From positions 572,706 through 626,564 of the forward strand of contig NZ_SNYQ01000001.1 in NCBI RefSeq assembly GCF_004363295.1: 53,859 bases of DNA. Direction: 5' to 3'. Below the pieces are notes generated by a model that had not been told where the DNA came from, did not search any database, and was given only the letters and a program-made list of their open reading frames with translations. Positions 27,654-35,788 of this stretch are shown one piece after another. Source of the stretch: Mesocricetibacter intestinalis. GTDB lineage: Bacteria; Pseudomonadota; Gammaproteobacteria; Enterobacterales; Pasteurellaceae. The stretch's first letter is position 1. Each line of letters begins with the position of its first letter. The translations under genes were made by a program, and so were the position numbers.

Positions 27654-28062
27654 CTTAATCTCAATAAGAGCAAATTTATAAATTAATCGGATCTTCTGTT
27701 TTTTCTAAATAACTGCTGATTGCGCCGAAGTTTGAGCTGATTTGAATTTTTCTCCGGATACAGTAGATATTTTTACCTCACTAAATATATCCTGTACCAA
27801 TGAGTATATGGAGCCGAAATCCTTAAGTGTAAAACTAATGATAGCTATCGGTAAGAATCGCTTGATTGTATACTTCGCTAACCTATACTTCTCATTCAAA
27901 CACCGCTAGCCTAGCGATCTTGGAAAATTGTTAATAATCAATAAATTATAAAAGCATAATATGGGGATAAATCTCATGCTATACTGCTAATCGCTTTTAT
28001 ATTTGAGGTTAGCGAATCGAAGCCTATAAAGCCTGATATAGCAAGGCCTTAATATATAGGGT
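27654..28062. other. AT-rich region between tRNA-Lys and the CRISPR array
   Basis: About 400 bases with no gene that I can support. A 64-codon minus-strand opening (27705-27899) has no ribosome site and no recognised product. The last 100-150 bases may serve as the leader (promoter) of the CRISPR array, which would be transcribed rightwards. Confidence 0.5.
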
Positions 28063-28423
28063 GCAGCCACCTGTAGGTGGCTGAGTGTTGAAACTAAGCG
28101 ACAAATCCCAATCCTTTTGGGTGAGGGGTGCAGCCACCTGTAGGTGGCTGAGTGTTGAAACAACCAACCTACACTTGAGGAGTATAACAATGCCGCAGCC
28201 ACCTGTAGGTGGCTGAGTGTTGAAACATCACGGAGATCGCCGGCCTCTGACATGCGCTTAGCAGCCACCTTTAGGTGGCTGAGTGTTGAAACTAATACTT
28301 TGGGATAACCATTAATGAGGGCTTCTGCAGCCATCTGTTGGTGGCTGAGTGTCTAAACTCTACCTTATCAGTGTCTTTTGTTGAAAGTTCTTGCACCACC
28401 TTTAGATGGCTAAGTATTAAAAT
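28063..28423 (+). CRISPR. Short CRISPR array, six repeats, no cas genes in the window
   Basis: Repeats are 32 bases: a GCAGCCACC-TGTA-GGTGGCTG palindrome followed by AGTGTTGAAAC. Copies start at 28063, 28130, 28195, 28261, 28327 and about 28393. The first three are identical, the fourth has one change, the fifth several and the sixth is strongly degenerate. The five spacers are 33-35 bases and unlike each other. The 3' tail GTTGAAAC resembles the 8-base crRNA tag of many type I and III systems, so the array reads rightwards, and repeat decay at the right end marks the old, distal side. Type cannot be assigned without cas genes. Confidence 0.93.
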
Positions 28424-28430
28424 ATTTATA

Positions 28431-28752
28431 GAGGATTATCGCTTGAAGGCAGAATATATGATTATCAACTAAATTATTAATAAGGCTCGCTACCCTGTGC
28501 TTTTTATAGCTGAACTTAATCACATATAAAAAAAGAATGATTATTTTTGAAAATTTTTGTGCTAGTCTTATTTTACCTTGCAATGTTGGATATTGCTTTG
28601 GCCGAAATATGGAGTGATTAAAGTTTTATCTATTAGGTTGCTGGGCTGCCGCTTTTATTGTGCTTGGGCTGTAGGCTGGAAAATGCCAGCCCTACTGAAT
28701 TGCCGAAGGGGAAATAAGGGCATATGGTTTAGTTTTGATATAAGGGTATTCT
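28431..28752. other. Region after the CRISPR array with no supported gene
   Basis: About 320 bases. It holds an imperfect hairpin (TAGGCTGG...CCAGCCCTA, about 28673-28697) and weak short openings on the plus strand, including a 61-codon one at 28578-28763 that overlaps the next gene and lacks a ribosome site. No cas remnant could be recognised. Confidence 0.5.
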
Positions 28753-28941
28753 ATGTATTTTGAAATTTATAAAGACGCTAAAGGTGAATTTCGCTGGCGT
28801 TTAAAAGCCGGTAATCATGAATCTATTGCAACTAGCGGCGAAGGCTATGCAAGCAAAAGAAGTTGTCAGCATGCGATAGATTTAGTCAAAGGTACCAACG
28901 AATCGACATTAGTGAAAGATTTGTCGGTTGAAAAATCCTAA
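28753..28941 (+). CDS. DUF1508 (YegP-like) small protein
   Basis: A 62-residue protein with one DUF1508 unit: YFEIYKDAKGEFRWRLKAGN, then IATSGEGYASKRSCQHAIDL. E. coli YegP has two such units; single-unit forms are common. The fold is known to be a small alpha/beta domain; biological role is not established. The start ATG at 28753 is preceded only by a weak purine stretch. It has its own terminator downstream and sits between the CRISPR array and the competence operon. Confidence 0.88.
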   Translation: MYFEIYKDAKGEFRWRLKAGNHESIATSGEGYASKRSCQHAIDLVKGTNESTLVKDLSVEKS

Positions 28942-28978
28942 TCCGACAGCTTCCCGCTGAATTTTTTCATTAATACCT

Positions 28979-29020
28979 ATATCGTCGTCCGCTGGTTTAA
29001 GGGACGGCGATATTTTTTTG
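28979..29020 (+). terminator. Intrinsic terminator after the DUF1508 gene
   Basis: TATCGTCGTCC and GGACGGCGATA pair (with one G-U) around a loop of about eleven bases, followed by TTTTTTT. Confidence 0.9.
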
Positions 29021-29074
29021 TATTGCTTATCCGGATAAAAAATTTAAAAATCCGACCGCTGTTTATTTCCTTTC

Positions 29075-29098
29075 TTTTTGCGATCTTATTTCCATAAA
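29075..29098 (+). promoter_or_regulatory. CRP-S type (competence regulon) site ahead of comN
   Basis: TTTTTGCGATCT forms a strong left half of the Sxy-dependent CRP-S site, whose hallmark is TGCGA instead of TGTGA; the right half TATTTCCATAAA is weak. It lies 68-91 bases upstream of comN. In Haemophilus influenzae, comNOPQ belong to the Sxy and CRP competence regulon (established knowledge), which supports the reading. Confidence 0.65.
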
Positions 29099-29165
29099 CC
29101 GGGGAGGTAGATACTTTTCCGCACACCGCTATTTATAGTAGACAAGGAATAAGAAGGAAGCGGAT

Positions 29166-29711
29166 TTGAAGAAAGGATTTACATTGGCGGAAGTACTTAT
29201 TGTTATGTTGCTTATCAGCCTAACGATAGTTTTATTTGTACCAGCCTGGCGAGAGCATGAAACAAGGGTTATGTTGGAGAAGGAACAGCATAATCTGTAT
29301 TTATTTCTGCGTCGCATTCAGTCGCTGGCGGAAAATTCCGGCGATATCTGGTTATTGATTGCCAGTCGGGATATACAGGCTCGGCGCTGGTGTTTGAGCG
29401 CTCAGAGCAAAACCGATTTGCGTTGCGATTGTTTGAATCCTACTTTGTGTTCCCGGGAAACCGAGGCTTATTTCTATAACCCGCTATTCCCCCATCGGAT
29501 AATGCTGAGTGCCGGGCGTTATTATCCGAGAGAAATTACCCGTTTAAACGCAGTGCGGGATACTTCCTCTTCCGCTTGCTTTAGCCTGCAGACTCCTATG
29601 CAGCGCAAGGTGTTCAGTTTTTTTAATGTGGGTAGCCTGAAAGTAAAAGAAGGCAGTGTAGATAGTGCTTGTATTGCGGAGAAGGGGAATCATGATATAT
29701 CGCGGCCATAG
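29166..29711 (+). CDS. comN: Competence pseudopilin ComN (TTG start)
   Basis: A 181-residue type IV pilin-like protein. The prepilin peptide is KKG-FTLAEVLIVMLLISLT, with cleavage after the glycine and the conserved glutamate at mature position 5. The only start giving this N-terminus is TTG at 29166, with AAGGAAG upstream. The rest has several cysteines (RRWCLS, RCDCLNPTLC, SSACFS). It opens comN-comO-comP-comQ-recC; the symbol comes from this gene order, as in H. influenzae. These minor pilins act in the DNA-uptake pilus. Confidence 0.85.
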   Translation: MKKGFTLAEVLIVMLLISLTIVLFVPAWREHETRVMLEKEQHNLYLFLRRIQSLAENSGDIWLLIASRDIQARRWCLSAQSKTDLRCDCLNPTLCSRETEAYFYNPLFPHRIMLSAGRYYPREITRLNAVRDTSSSACFSLQTPMQRKVFSFFNVGSLKVKEGSVDSACIAEKGNHDISRP

Positions 29712-30408
29712 CTTAACTGCGATGCTGATAGCAATGGGTTTGTCCTGTTTTCTACTGACGATTGTGATCAGCTTTTATACGCAGTCGCAGCAACAGAATA
29801 AAATACTGATGGCGCAGTTACAGTTACAGGCGGAACTTCAGCGTCTGCTGCAATTAATGGCGAAAGATTTGCGCCGTACCGGTTTCCGCGGCGTATCCGA
29901 CAGGGTTAAACAGGCTAATTTTGACTTGTTCGTAACGGACAAAGAGGGGCATAGCTTTTTTATTGGGGAGATGGCTCAGGAACATAGGGGCAGCTGCATA
30001 TTATTTTTTTATGATCTGGACAGCAACGGTTGTTTGGGAACCACAGTTAAATCCGGCGTCTGTAGCAGGGAGGGGCAGAATACCGCCGGCGAAATCGAAC
30101 GAGAATTATTCGGCTATCGGCTGCACGACAATATGCTTGAAACCCGTTTGGCTTATAAAAATGCGGTAAATCAACATTGCAAGATGGCTGACTGTAAGGC
30201 TTATTTAGGCCAACAGGCCTGTAACGGCGGCGGTTGGGCGGATTTAGCCGATTCGCAAATATATCTCATAACCAAATTGAAGTTCAGCCCTATGGCCGAT
30301 AATAAAGGCGTTCAGATTGAACTGGCGGGGCATCTGCGCAATTTTCCTCATATCAGTTATGCGACCTCCGCCGTGGTACCGCTGATAAATGAGGAACGCC
30401 CATGGTAA
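29692..30408 (+). CDS. comO: Competence pseudopilin-like protein ComO
   Basis: A 238-residue protein that overlaps comN by 20 bases; ATG at 29692 follows GAGAAGGGG. The N-terminus MIYRG-HSLTAMLIAMGLSC followed by a hydrophobic span resembles a prepilin, but there is no glutamate at mature position 5 and histidine follows the glycine, so processing is uncertain. A coiled-coil-like stretch SQQQNKILMAQLQLQAELQR follows the membrane span. Cysteines cluster in CKMADCKAY and ACNGG. It probably serves as a minor subunit of the uptake pilus; the name is by position. Confidence 0.8.
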   Translation: MIYRGHSLTAMLIAMGLSCFLLTIVISFYTQSQQQNKILMAQLQLQAELQRLLQLMAKDLRRTGFRGVSDRVKQANFDLFVTDKEGHSFFIGEMAQEHRGSCILFFYDLDSNGCLGTTVKSGVCSREGQNTAGEIERELFGYRLHDNMLETRLAYKNAVNQHCKMADCKAYLGQQACNGGGWADLADSQIYLITKLKFSPMADNKGVQIELAGHLRNFPHISYATSAVVPLINEERPW

Positions 30409-31082
30409 ATATGTTGCGCAGAGGGGTGGTAAATATAAGCATATTGGTGTTTTTGATCGCCTTTTTGCTATTGATGCAGCGTTTTACTGATGAGGGGATC
30501 AGTTTGCATCAAGGGATTATTGCTCAACGGCAAAACTATATGCAACAGCAGCATTGGCTACTGGAACAAAGTATGGGCGGGCGGCATTCCGTATGCAAAA
30601 ATATTCCGACGACTTACGCAGCCAATACTTATGTTGTGGTTTTTCGCAGTTCTCATCCCGAAGCCAAGTTAAAGCAATTTTTAATCTGTCGGCGGCACCG
30701 CCTGTTTCAGCGCTTACCGACTAAAGGTATAAATGAAGGCGGTTTTCCGCTATTCGTTCACCTTGAAAGTCTTCCGTTTTTCCGCTCGCAACTTGAAGAC
30801 GCCGCCTCTCTTTATGAGAATAAACTTTATTGGTTTTCCGGCAGCGATAATCAATGGGAATTAAATGGAAATATTTATGCGCTGGTCGTTGCCGAGGGAA
30901 ATTTAACCCTGCGAGGTAAAGGAAAAATCAGCGGTGCGGTGATTACGGGCGGAAAGCTGCAGCGCAGCGAAGGGATTCAAATCACTTATCATGCCGGCAC
31001 TATTGCCGGCGCGGAGCAAGGTTACCGACTGTGGCGTTTGGCGGAGAAAAGTTGGCATGATTTTGAAGCGAATAAGTTATAA
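30402..31082 (+). CDS. comP: Competence operon protein ComP
   Basis: A 226-residue protein with one N-terminal hydrophobic segment (ISILVFLIAFLLLMQRF) after a short basic tail, and a periplasmic remainder containing NGNIYALVVAEGNLTLRGKG and ISGAVITGGKLQ, repetitive glycine-rich beta-type segments. It overlaps the comO stop by seven bases. I recall the family as DUF2572, not firmly. Its place between pseudopilin genes suggests a role in DNA-uptake pilus assembly. The name is by position and comparison with H. influenzae. Confidence 0.75.
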   Translation: MVNMLRRGVVNISILVFLIAFLLLMQRFTDEGISLHQGIIAQRQNYMQQQHWLLEQSMGGRHSVCKNIPTTYAANTYVVVFRSSHPEAKLKQFLICRRHRLFQRLPTKGINEGGFPLFVHLESLPFFRSQLEDAASLYENKLYWFSGSDNQWELNGNIYALVVAEGNLTLRGKGKISGAVITGGKLQRSEGIQITYHAGTIAGAEQGYRLWRLAEKSWHDFEANKL

Positions 31083-31353
31083 AGGCCAAGGAATGCTTTC
31101 ATTTTTATTCAGCCTGATGTTGTTTTCTGTTGTTTTTATTGCTGTTGGACGCTGGCACGGACAACAGCGTAAAACGGCGGTGGAAATTTATCAGCGCTAT
31201 CAGGCCTTACAAATCGCCGACAATCAGCGACAACGGCGTCTATTAGGTTTGCCCTGTAGCGCCTCCTGTCGCCGAAATCGAATTATGTTTCATATTTACT
31301 GCCAGGGCGAAGAAATCAAAGTCAGCTATCCTTCCGGTGAAATAATCCTTTAA
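31057..31353 (+). CDS. comQ: Competence pseudopilin-like protein ComQ
   Basis: A 98-residue protein starting at ATG 31057 inside comP. The N-terminus MILKRISYKGQG-MLSFLF has a glycine followed by a hydrophobic helix (MLSFLFSLMLFSVVFIAVG), a prepilin-like arrangement, though position 5 is leucine and not glutamate. A short mature part holds a Cys pair (LPCSASC) and a further cysteine (YCQGEE). An upstream in-frame start at 30991 would lie within comP and add an unconvincing N-terminus. Last of the com genes before recC. Confidence 0.75.
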   Translation: MILKRISYKGQGMLSFLFSLMLFSVVFIAVGRWHGQQRKTAVEIYQRYQALQIADNQRQRRLLGLPCSASCRRNRIMFHIYCQGEEIKVSYPSGEIIL

Positions 31354-31424
31354 ACCCCTTGCGGTTGGGCGAAAAGTTATTGAAAATAACCCGGTACCCA
31401 TACCAGTCTAAAGTGAGAAATGCC

Positions 31425-34400
31425 GTGTTTAATGTCTATCATTCCAATGATCTTGATGTACAGAAGGATATTCTGATCGAACTGCTTGATTCGTCTGTGG
31501 GGGATCCTTTTCAAAGCGAGGTTATTCTGGTGCAAAGCCCCGGCATGGCTCAATGGTTACAGCTGAATATTGCCGACAGAAAAGGGATTGCCGCCAATCT
31601 GAGTTTCCCCATGCCGGCTACTTTTATATGGCGCTTATATGCACAAATTCTGCCGGATACGGCGGATTATGCTCAATTCGGTAAAGAGGCGATGACATGG
31701 CGGCTGATGCGCCTGATTCCGGATTATTTAAATCATCGGGATTTTCAACCGCTCTTTCATTATCTGGAGCGAGAACAACAAACGGAGCAGCATAAACTAT
31801 ATCGTCTGGCATTAAAAATCGCAGATTTATTCGACCAATATTTGGTTTATCGTCCCGATTGGATTCAGGCTTGGGAAAATCAGCGGGAAGACCTTATTCT
31901 AGCTCAGATAGAGCAACAAACGGCAGAGGGTGAAAGGGCGATTTTAGGTCGGCTGGCGCAGGATATTCGTTGGCAAGGTATGCTGTGGCGAGCGCTGGTT
32001 GATGCTGCCCAGAGTCGTAATCACCGCGCTAATCTGCATCAACGCTACCTGGCACATATTGCTTCCGAACGGCCGAAAAATTTACCGGCGCGAATTTTTA
32101 TTTTTGGCATTTCCGCTTTACCCAAGGTGTATTTGGAAACCCTAATTGCACTGGGGCGGTATTGCGATCTGCATTTGTTTTTCAATAATCCGAGCCGGGA
32201 ATATTGGGGGGATATTTTAGATCCCGCCTTTGCTGCCAGACTTAATTTGCGTAAGCGGATCTTATACCAGGGCGGAGATAGCACCTCTTTATTCAGTCAA
32301 CAACAGTTGACTGAATTGGCGGCGGAGCAATGGGAAACGGGCGACGAAGGGGAAAAATTACAAGTCGGCCATCCTTTATTGGCTATGTGGGGAAAACTTG
32401 GCAGGGATTTTCTGTATTTGCTGACCGAAGCGCAGCCGGATCAGGAAATCAGCGCGTTTGTTCCGCAGCAACCGGATCTTTCGGCACCGGCGCCCCTGTT
32501 ATCTCAGATTCAGCAGCGGATTCTTGCTTTGGCTCCTAATCAAGCGGCGATGCTGCATCTGGCGCCAAGGGATGAAAGTTTGAGTTTACATGCTTGCCAT
32601 AGCGAAATGCGTGAAGTGGAAGTGCTGCATGATTATTTGCTGCATTTGTTTAAGCGAGAACCGGATTTAACCCCTAAAGACATTGTGGTGATGGTCGCGG
32701 ATATTGATAAATATACCCCTTATATTCAAGCGGTATTCGGCCAATACCGCTCGGATCTGGGGCAGGGAAACGGGAATAGGGATAAACGCTATATTCCTTT
32801 TTCCATCAGTGATAACAAATTATCCGCCACTGAGGTTTTGGTTTCCGCTTTTCTGAGCCTGCTGAATTTGAAAACAAGTCGCTTTAGCGCCGAAGAGGTA
32901 CTGGCCTTTCTGGATATTCCCGCCATTCGTCAGCGCTTCGGTATCGAAAATGACGAATTGGAACAAATTCATCGCTGGGTAGAAGACTGTGTTATCCGTT
33001 TCGGTCTGGATAAATATCCGACGGCGGCGGACACGAATTATAACGCCTGGCAATCCGGTCTTGAACGTATGCTGCTTGGATATGCCATGGGCGAAGAAAA
33101 TGGCGTCTGGCAGGATACTTTAGGCTTTGACGGCAGTTACGGGTTAAGCGGAAAAAGCGCCGGCCGGTTGGCGGAATTTATTAATGCCTTATATCATTGG
33201 CATCATTGTTTACAACAGCCTCATAAAATTGATGAATGGTATCTTTATCTGAACGCTCTGATTGAGGATTTCTTTTACAGCGACGAACAGAGCGGCGACA
33301 TTTTATTGTATCTGAAAAACTGCATACAGCAATTTAGCGAACAGCTGCAGGGCTTCGGCTTTAGCCAGCCCCTGGATATTGACGTGGTGGCGGATAGCCT
33401 TTGCGAACGTCTGGATAGTAATCATAACGGATTAAGTTTCTTGGTGGGAAAAGTGAATTTTTGCACCCTACTGCCGATGCGCTCCATTCCGTTTAAAGTG
33501 ATCTGTCTGCTTGGGATGAATGAAACGGACTATCCCCGCCAACAAACACCGAACGGCTTTGATTTGATGCAGTACCATCATCTGAAAGGGGATCGCAGTC
33601 GGCGTAATGACGATCGCTACTTATTCCTTGAAGCCCTGTTGGCGGCGCAGGATTATTTATACATCAGTTATATCGGGCGTTCCATTGTGGATAATGAGGT
33701 ATTGGAACCTTCGATTCTGGTGAATCAGTTGCTGGATTATTTGTATGAAAACCTCCCCGATTATCCGCCGGCGAAAGATGAAGCGGGTAGAGATAATCCC
33801 AAATTAAAACCCCTGGTACAATATCATGCCATGACCGTATTCAGCCCGAATAATTTTAATCCGCAGACCCATCGCACCTTTGCTACCGAATGGTTACCGC
33901 TGGCGAATAAGCAGCTTAGCCCGCTGCGGGAGTTTAATCAGCCTTTAAAGGGAATTGCGGAGCGGGAAAAGGAAATCGAATTGAAACGGTTAATCAGCTT
34001 TGTGCAGCATCCGCTTAAATTCTTTTTTGAACAACGCCTCGGCGTTTATTTTCGCCAACAGCAGGAATCGATTCCAGCCTATGAAAATTTTACCCTTGAC
34101 GGACTCGAACTCTATAAGATTAAACAGGCATTGCTGGAGCAGGGAGAAGAAGGCCCTCTCTTTGAGGCCCTAAAAGTGAAGGGAACTCTGCCGCAAGGCG
34201 CTTTCGGTCAGGTTTATGCCCAGAAGATCTCGTCGGAAACGGCGCCTTTGCAGGAAATTATCGCCCAATGGCAGGCGCAGCAGGTTCAATACGATTTTAT
34301 TGAGCTACCAGTTGTTGTTTCCGGCGGTGAGGTATTGTTGTACGGCAATTTGGGCCCTTTGTTCGGCGAACAAAAGCAAAGGGTTTGTTGGTACGCCGGT

Positions 34401-34835
34401 CGGCTTAAGGATAAATTTATTATTGAAAACTGGCTTTATTATTTATTACAGCGCGCTTCTTCCGAACAGGAGGTTTGTCCGCCGCGTTTTTACAGTATCG
34501 AGGGGGATAAAGTAGAAACCCATAGTTTTCACCCGATTGAAAAAGATGCGGCCCTTAGACAGCTTAAACTATATCTGGACAGCTATCTGGCCGGTGCGAC
34601 AAGAATGCAGTTGGCGCCGGATAGGGAACTGAAAAGTTATTTAAAACTAAGGGAAGAGGAAATATCCCCGCGCGAGGCCTGCCTTGCCTTATTGGAAAAA
34701 GCGGCCAAGGGGGATTACCATAAGCCCGCCGATCTTTATTGGCAGCGCCTGTGGCAACAGGGCGATATTAATCCCGATGAAATTATAGAAAATAGCGAAG
34801 CCTGGTTCCGTATGATGTACGAAGCCTATGACTGA
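31425..34835 (+). CDS. recC: Exodeoxyribonuclease V subunit gamma
   Basis: A 1136-residue subunit of the RecBCD helicase-nuclease that recognises Chi-type sites and splits DNA strands. I chose the GTG at 31425 (MFNVYHSNDLDVQ), which matches the RecC N-terminus (VYHSNRLDV) and has GTGAG before it; a TTG at 31359 would add 22 unsupported residues. VQSPGMAQWLQLNIADRKGI is a strong family match. Length is close to E. coli (1122). It follows comQ by about 70 bases, and comNOPQ-recC is the known order in H. influenzae. RecB and RecD genes are not in the window. Confidence 0.93.
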   Translation: MFNVYHSNDLDVQKDILIELLDSSVGDPFQSEVILVQSPGMAQWLQLNIADRKGIAANLSFPMPATFIWRLYAQILPDTADYAQFGKEAMTWRLMRLIPDYLNHRDFQPLFHYLEREQQTEQHKLYRLALKIADLFDQYLVYRPDWIQAWENQREDLILAQIEQQTAEGERAILGRLAQDIRWQGMLWRALVDAAQSRNHRANLHQRYLAHIASERPKNLPARIFIFGISALPKVYLETLIALGRYCDLHLFFNNPSREYWGDILDPAFAARLNLRKRILYQGGDSTSLFSQQQLTELAAEQWETGDEGEKLQVGHPLLAMWGKLGRDFLYLLTEAQPDQEISAFVPQQPDLSAPAPLLSQIQQRILALAPNQAAMLHLAPRDESLSLHACHSEMREVEVLHDYLLHLFKREPDLTPKDIVVMVADIDKYTPYIQAVFGQYRSDLGQGNGNRDKRYIPFSISDNKLSATEVLVSAFLSLLNLKTSRFSAEEVLAFLDIPAIRQRFGIENDELEQIHRWVEDCVIRFGLDKYPTAADTNYNAWQSGLERMLLGYAMGEENGVWQDTLGFDGSYGLSGKSAGRLAEFINALYHWHHCLQQPHKIDEWYLYLNALIEDFFYSDEQSGDILLYLKNCIQQFSEQLQGFGFSQPLDIDVVADSLCERLDSNHNGLSFLVGKVNFCTLLPMRSIPFKVICLLGMNETDYPRQQTPNGFDLMQYHHLKGDRSRRNDDRYLFLEALLAAQDYLYISYIGRSIVDNEVLEPSILVNQLLDYLYENLPDYPPAKDEAGRDNPKLKPLVQYHAMTVFSPNNFNPQTHRTFATEWLPLANKQLSPLREFNQPLKGIAEREKEIELKRLISFVQHPLKFFFEQRLGVYFRQQQESIPAYENFTLDGLELYKIKQALLEQGEEGPLFEALKVKGTLPQGAFGQVYAQKISSETAPLQEIIAQWQAQQVQYDFIELPVVVSGGEVLLYGNLGPLFGEQKQRVCWYAGRLKDKFIIENWLYYLLQRASSEQEVCPPRFYSIEGDKVETHSFHPIEKDAALRQLKLYLDSYLAGATRMQLAPDRELKSYLKLREEEISPREACLALLEKAAKGDYHKPADLYWQRLWQQGDINPDEIIENSEAWFRMMYEAYD

Positions 34836-34856
34836 GCTTATCGATAAGGCGGCGCT

Positions 34857-35303
34857 TTACAGATAAGAGGCCATCACAATGGCGTTTTCTCGCCCCCCGT
34901 CGGCGGTAGGATAGTAGTTTTTACGCCGCTCCACTTCATTAAAGCCGAGTTTATGGTATAGGGCGAGGGCCGCTTTATTGGATTCTCGCACTTCCAGCCA
35001 CAATGTGGCTATTCCCCGTTCACCTAGCCGACGGATTAAATCGGTAAGTAAGGATAAGCCGAAGCCGCGTCCCTGATAGGCCGGATCGATAGCGATATTA
35101 AACAGCGTGGCTTCGTCCAGCACGGTATGGCAAATGGCAAAGCCGATAATCCGCTCGCCGCACAGCATTTTCAGGTTAAGATAGGCGTTTCCTTGATTAT
35201 TTTTTAAGGTGCCTTCTGACCATGGTACCTGATGGGCGCTCCGCTCAATTTCAAGCAAGCGGGAGAAATCCTGCGGATGAAGAAAATCAATAGTTGTCGG
35301 CAT
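34857..35303 (-). CDS. rimI: Ribosomal protein S18 alanine N-acetyltransferase
   Basis: A 148-residue GNAT acetyltransferase that acetylates the N-terminal alanine of ribosomal protein S18. The acetyl-CoA loop is in DPAYQGRGFGLSLL, and NKAALALYHKLGFNEVERRKNYYP is the RimI ending. Two starts are possible: GTG at 35309, directly after the holD stop, or ATG at 35303; I use the ATG. It follows holD as in E. coli (holD-rimI) and is convergent with recC with only 21 bases between. Confidence 0.93.
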   Translation of the reverse strand: MPTTIDFLHPQDFSRLLEIERSAHQVPWSEGTLKNNQGNAYLNLKMLCGERIIGFAICHTVLDEATLFNIAIDPAYQGRGFGLSLLTDLIRRLGERGIATLWLEVRESNKAALALYHKLGFNEVERRKNYYPTADGGRENAIVMASYL

Positions 35304-35309
35304 AATCAC

Positions 35310-35723
35310 TTAGGTTAATGAACATTGTATTTGCTGCCACAGACGGCGTTTTTCTGCACCTGATTGTTTAAGGATCGCCAAATCGGAGGTACGCCACAGA
35401 TTTTTAGCTTGCTTGCACAAGGGTAAAGTGCGCTGGACTTTTTCGCTGTTTTCACTGAGCAGCCAGTAAGTTACCGGATGGGAAGTATGCAGATAGCCGG
35501 CTTGAATAAAATCGATACACAGACAGTCCTTCGCCTCCAATGCGGCGGCGGATAAAATATCGCTCAGAATATTTTCTGCCGGCGAGAGAATTTTTTCCGC
35601 AATAATAATCAGGGCGATATGCGGTGCTACCGGAATATTTACCGCACCTTTCAGCGCTTGCGGACGATGCAATTGCCACTGACTAATTCCCATTTCCTGC
35701 AGAAGAAGATCGCGTCTGTTCAT
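35310..35723 (-). CDS. holD: DNA polymerase III psi subunit
   Basis: A 137-residue protein. The N-terminus MNRRDLLLQEMGISQWQLHR and PQALKG align with E. coli HolD (RRDWQLQQLGITQWSLRRPGALQG). Psi binds chi (HolC) and links the clamp loader to SSB during replication. Directly followed by rimI and divergent from rsmC, the same arrangement as in E. coli. The protein is poorly conserved elsewhere, so position and N-terminus carry most weight. Confidence 0.9.
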   Translation of the reverse strand: MNRRDLLLQEMGISQWQLHRPQALKGAVNIPVAPHIALIIIAEKILSPAENILSDILSAAALEAKDCLCIDFIQAGYLHTSHPVTYWLLSENSEKVQRTLPLCKQAKNLWRTSDLAILKQSGAEKRRLWQQIQCSLT

Positions 35724-35788
35724 TCGGTTTTCGTTTTCCTTTATAATAACCGGCAGTATTTTATCTGATCAGCCATAGGATTACCAAC

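Noticed and set aside
27705-27899. 64-codon minus-strand opening between tRNA-Lys and the CRISPR array
   Set aside because: No ribosome site, no similarity to any family I know; could be a remnant but not supportable.
27987-28334. Minus-strand opening through the CRISPR repeats
   Set aside because: It translates the repeats (VSTLSHLQVAA again and again) and is explained by the array.
28578-28763. 61-codon plus-strand opening before the DUF1508 gene
   Set aside because: Overlaps the next gene start, no ribosome site, Trp/Cys/Arg-rich composition typical of chance frames.
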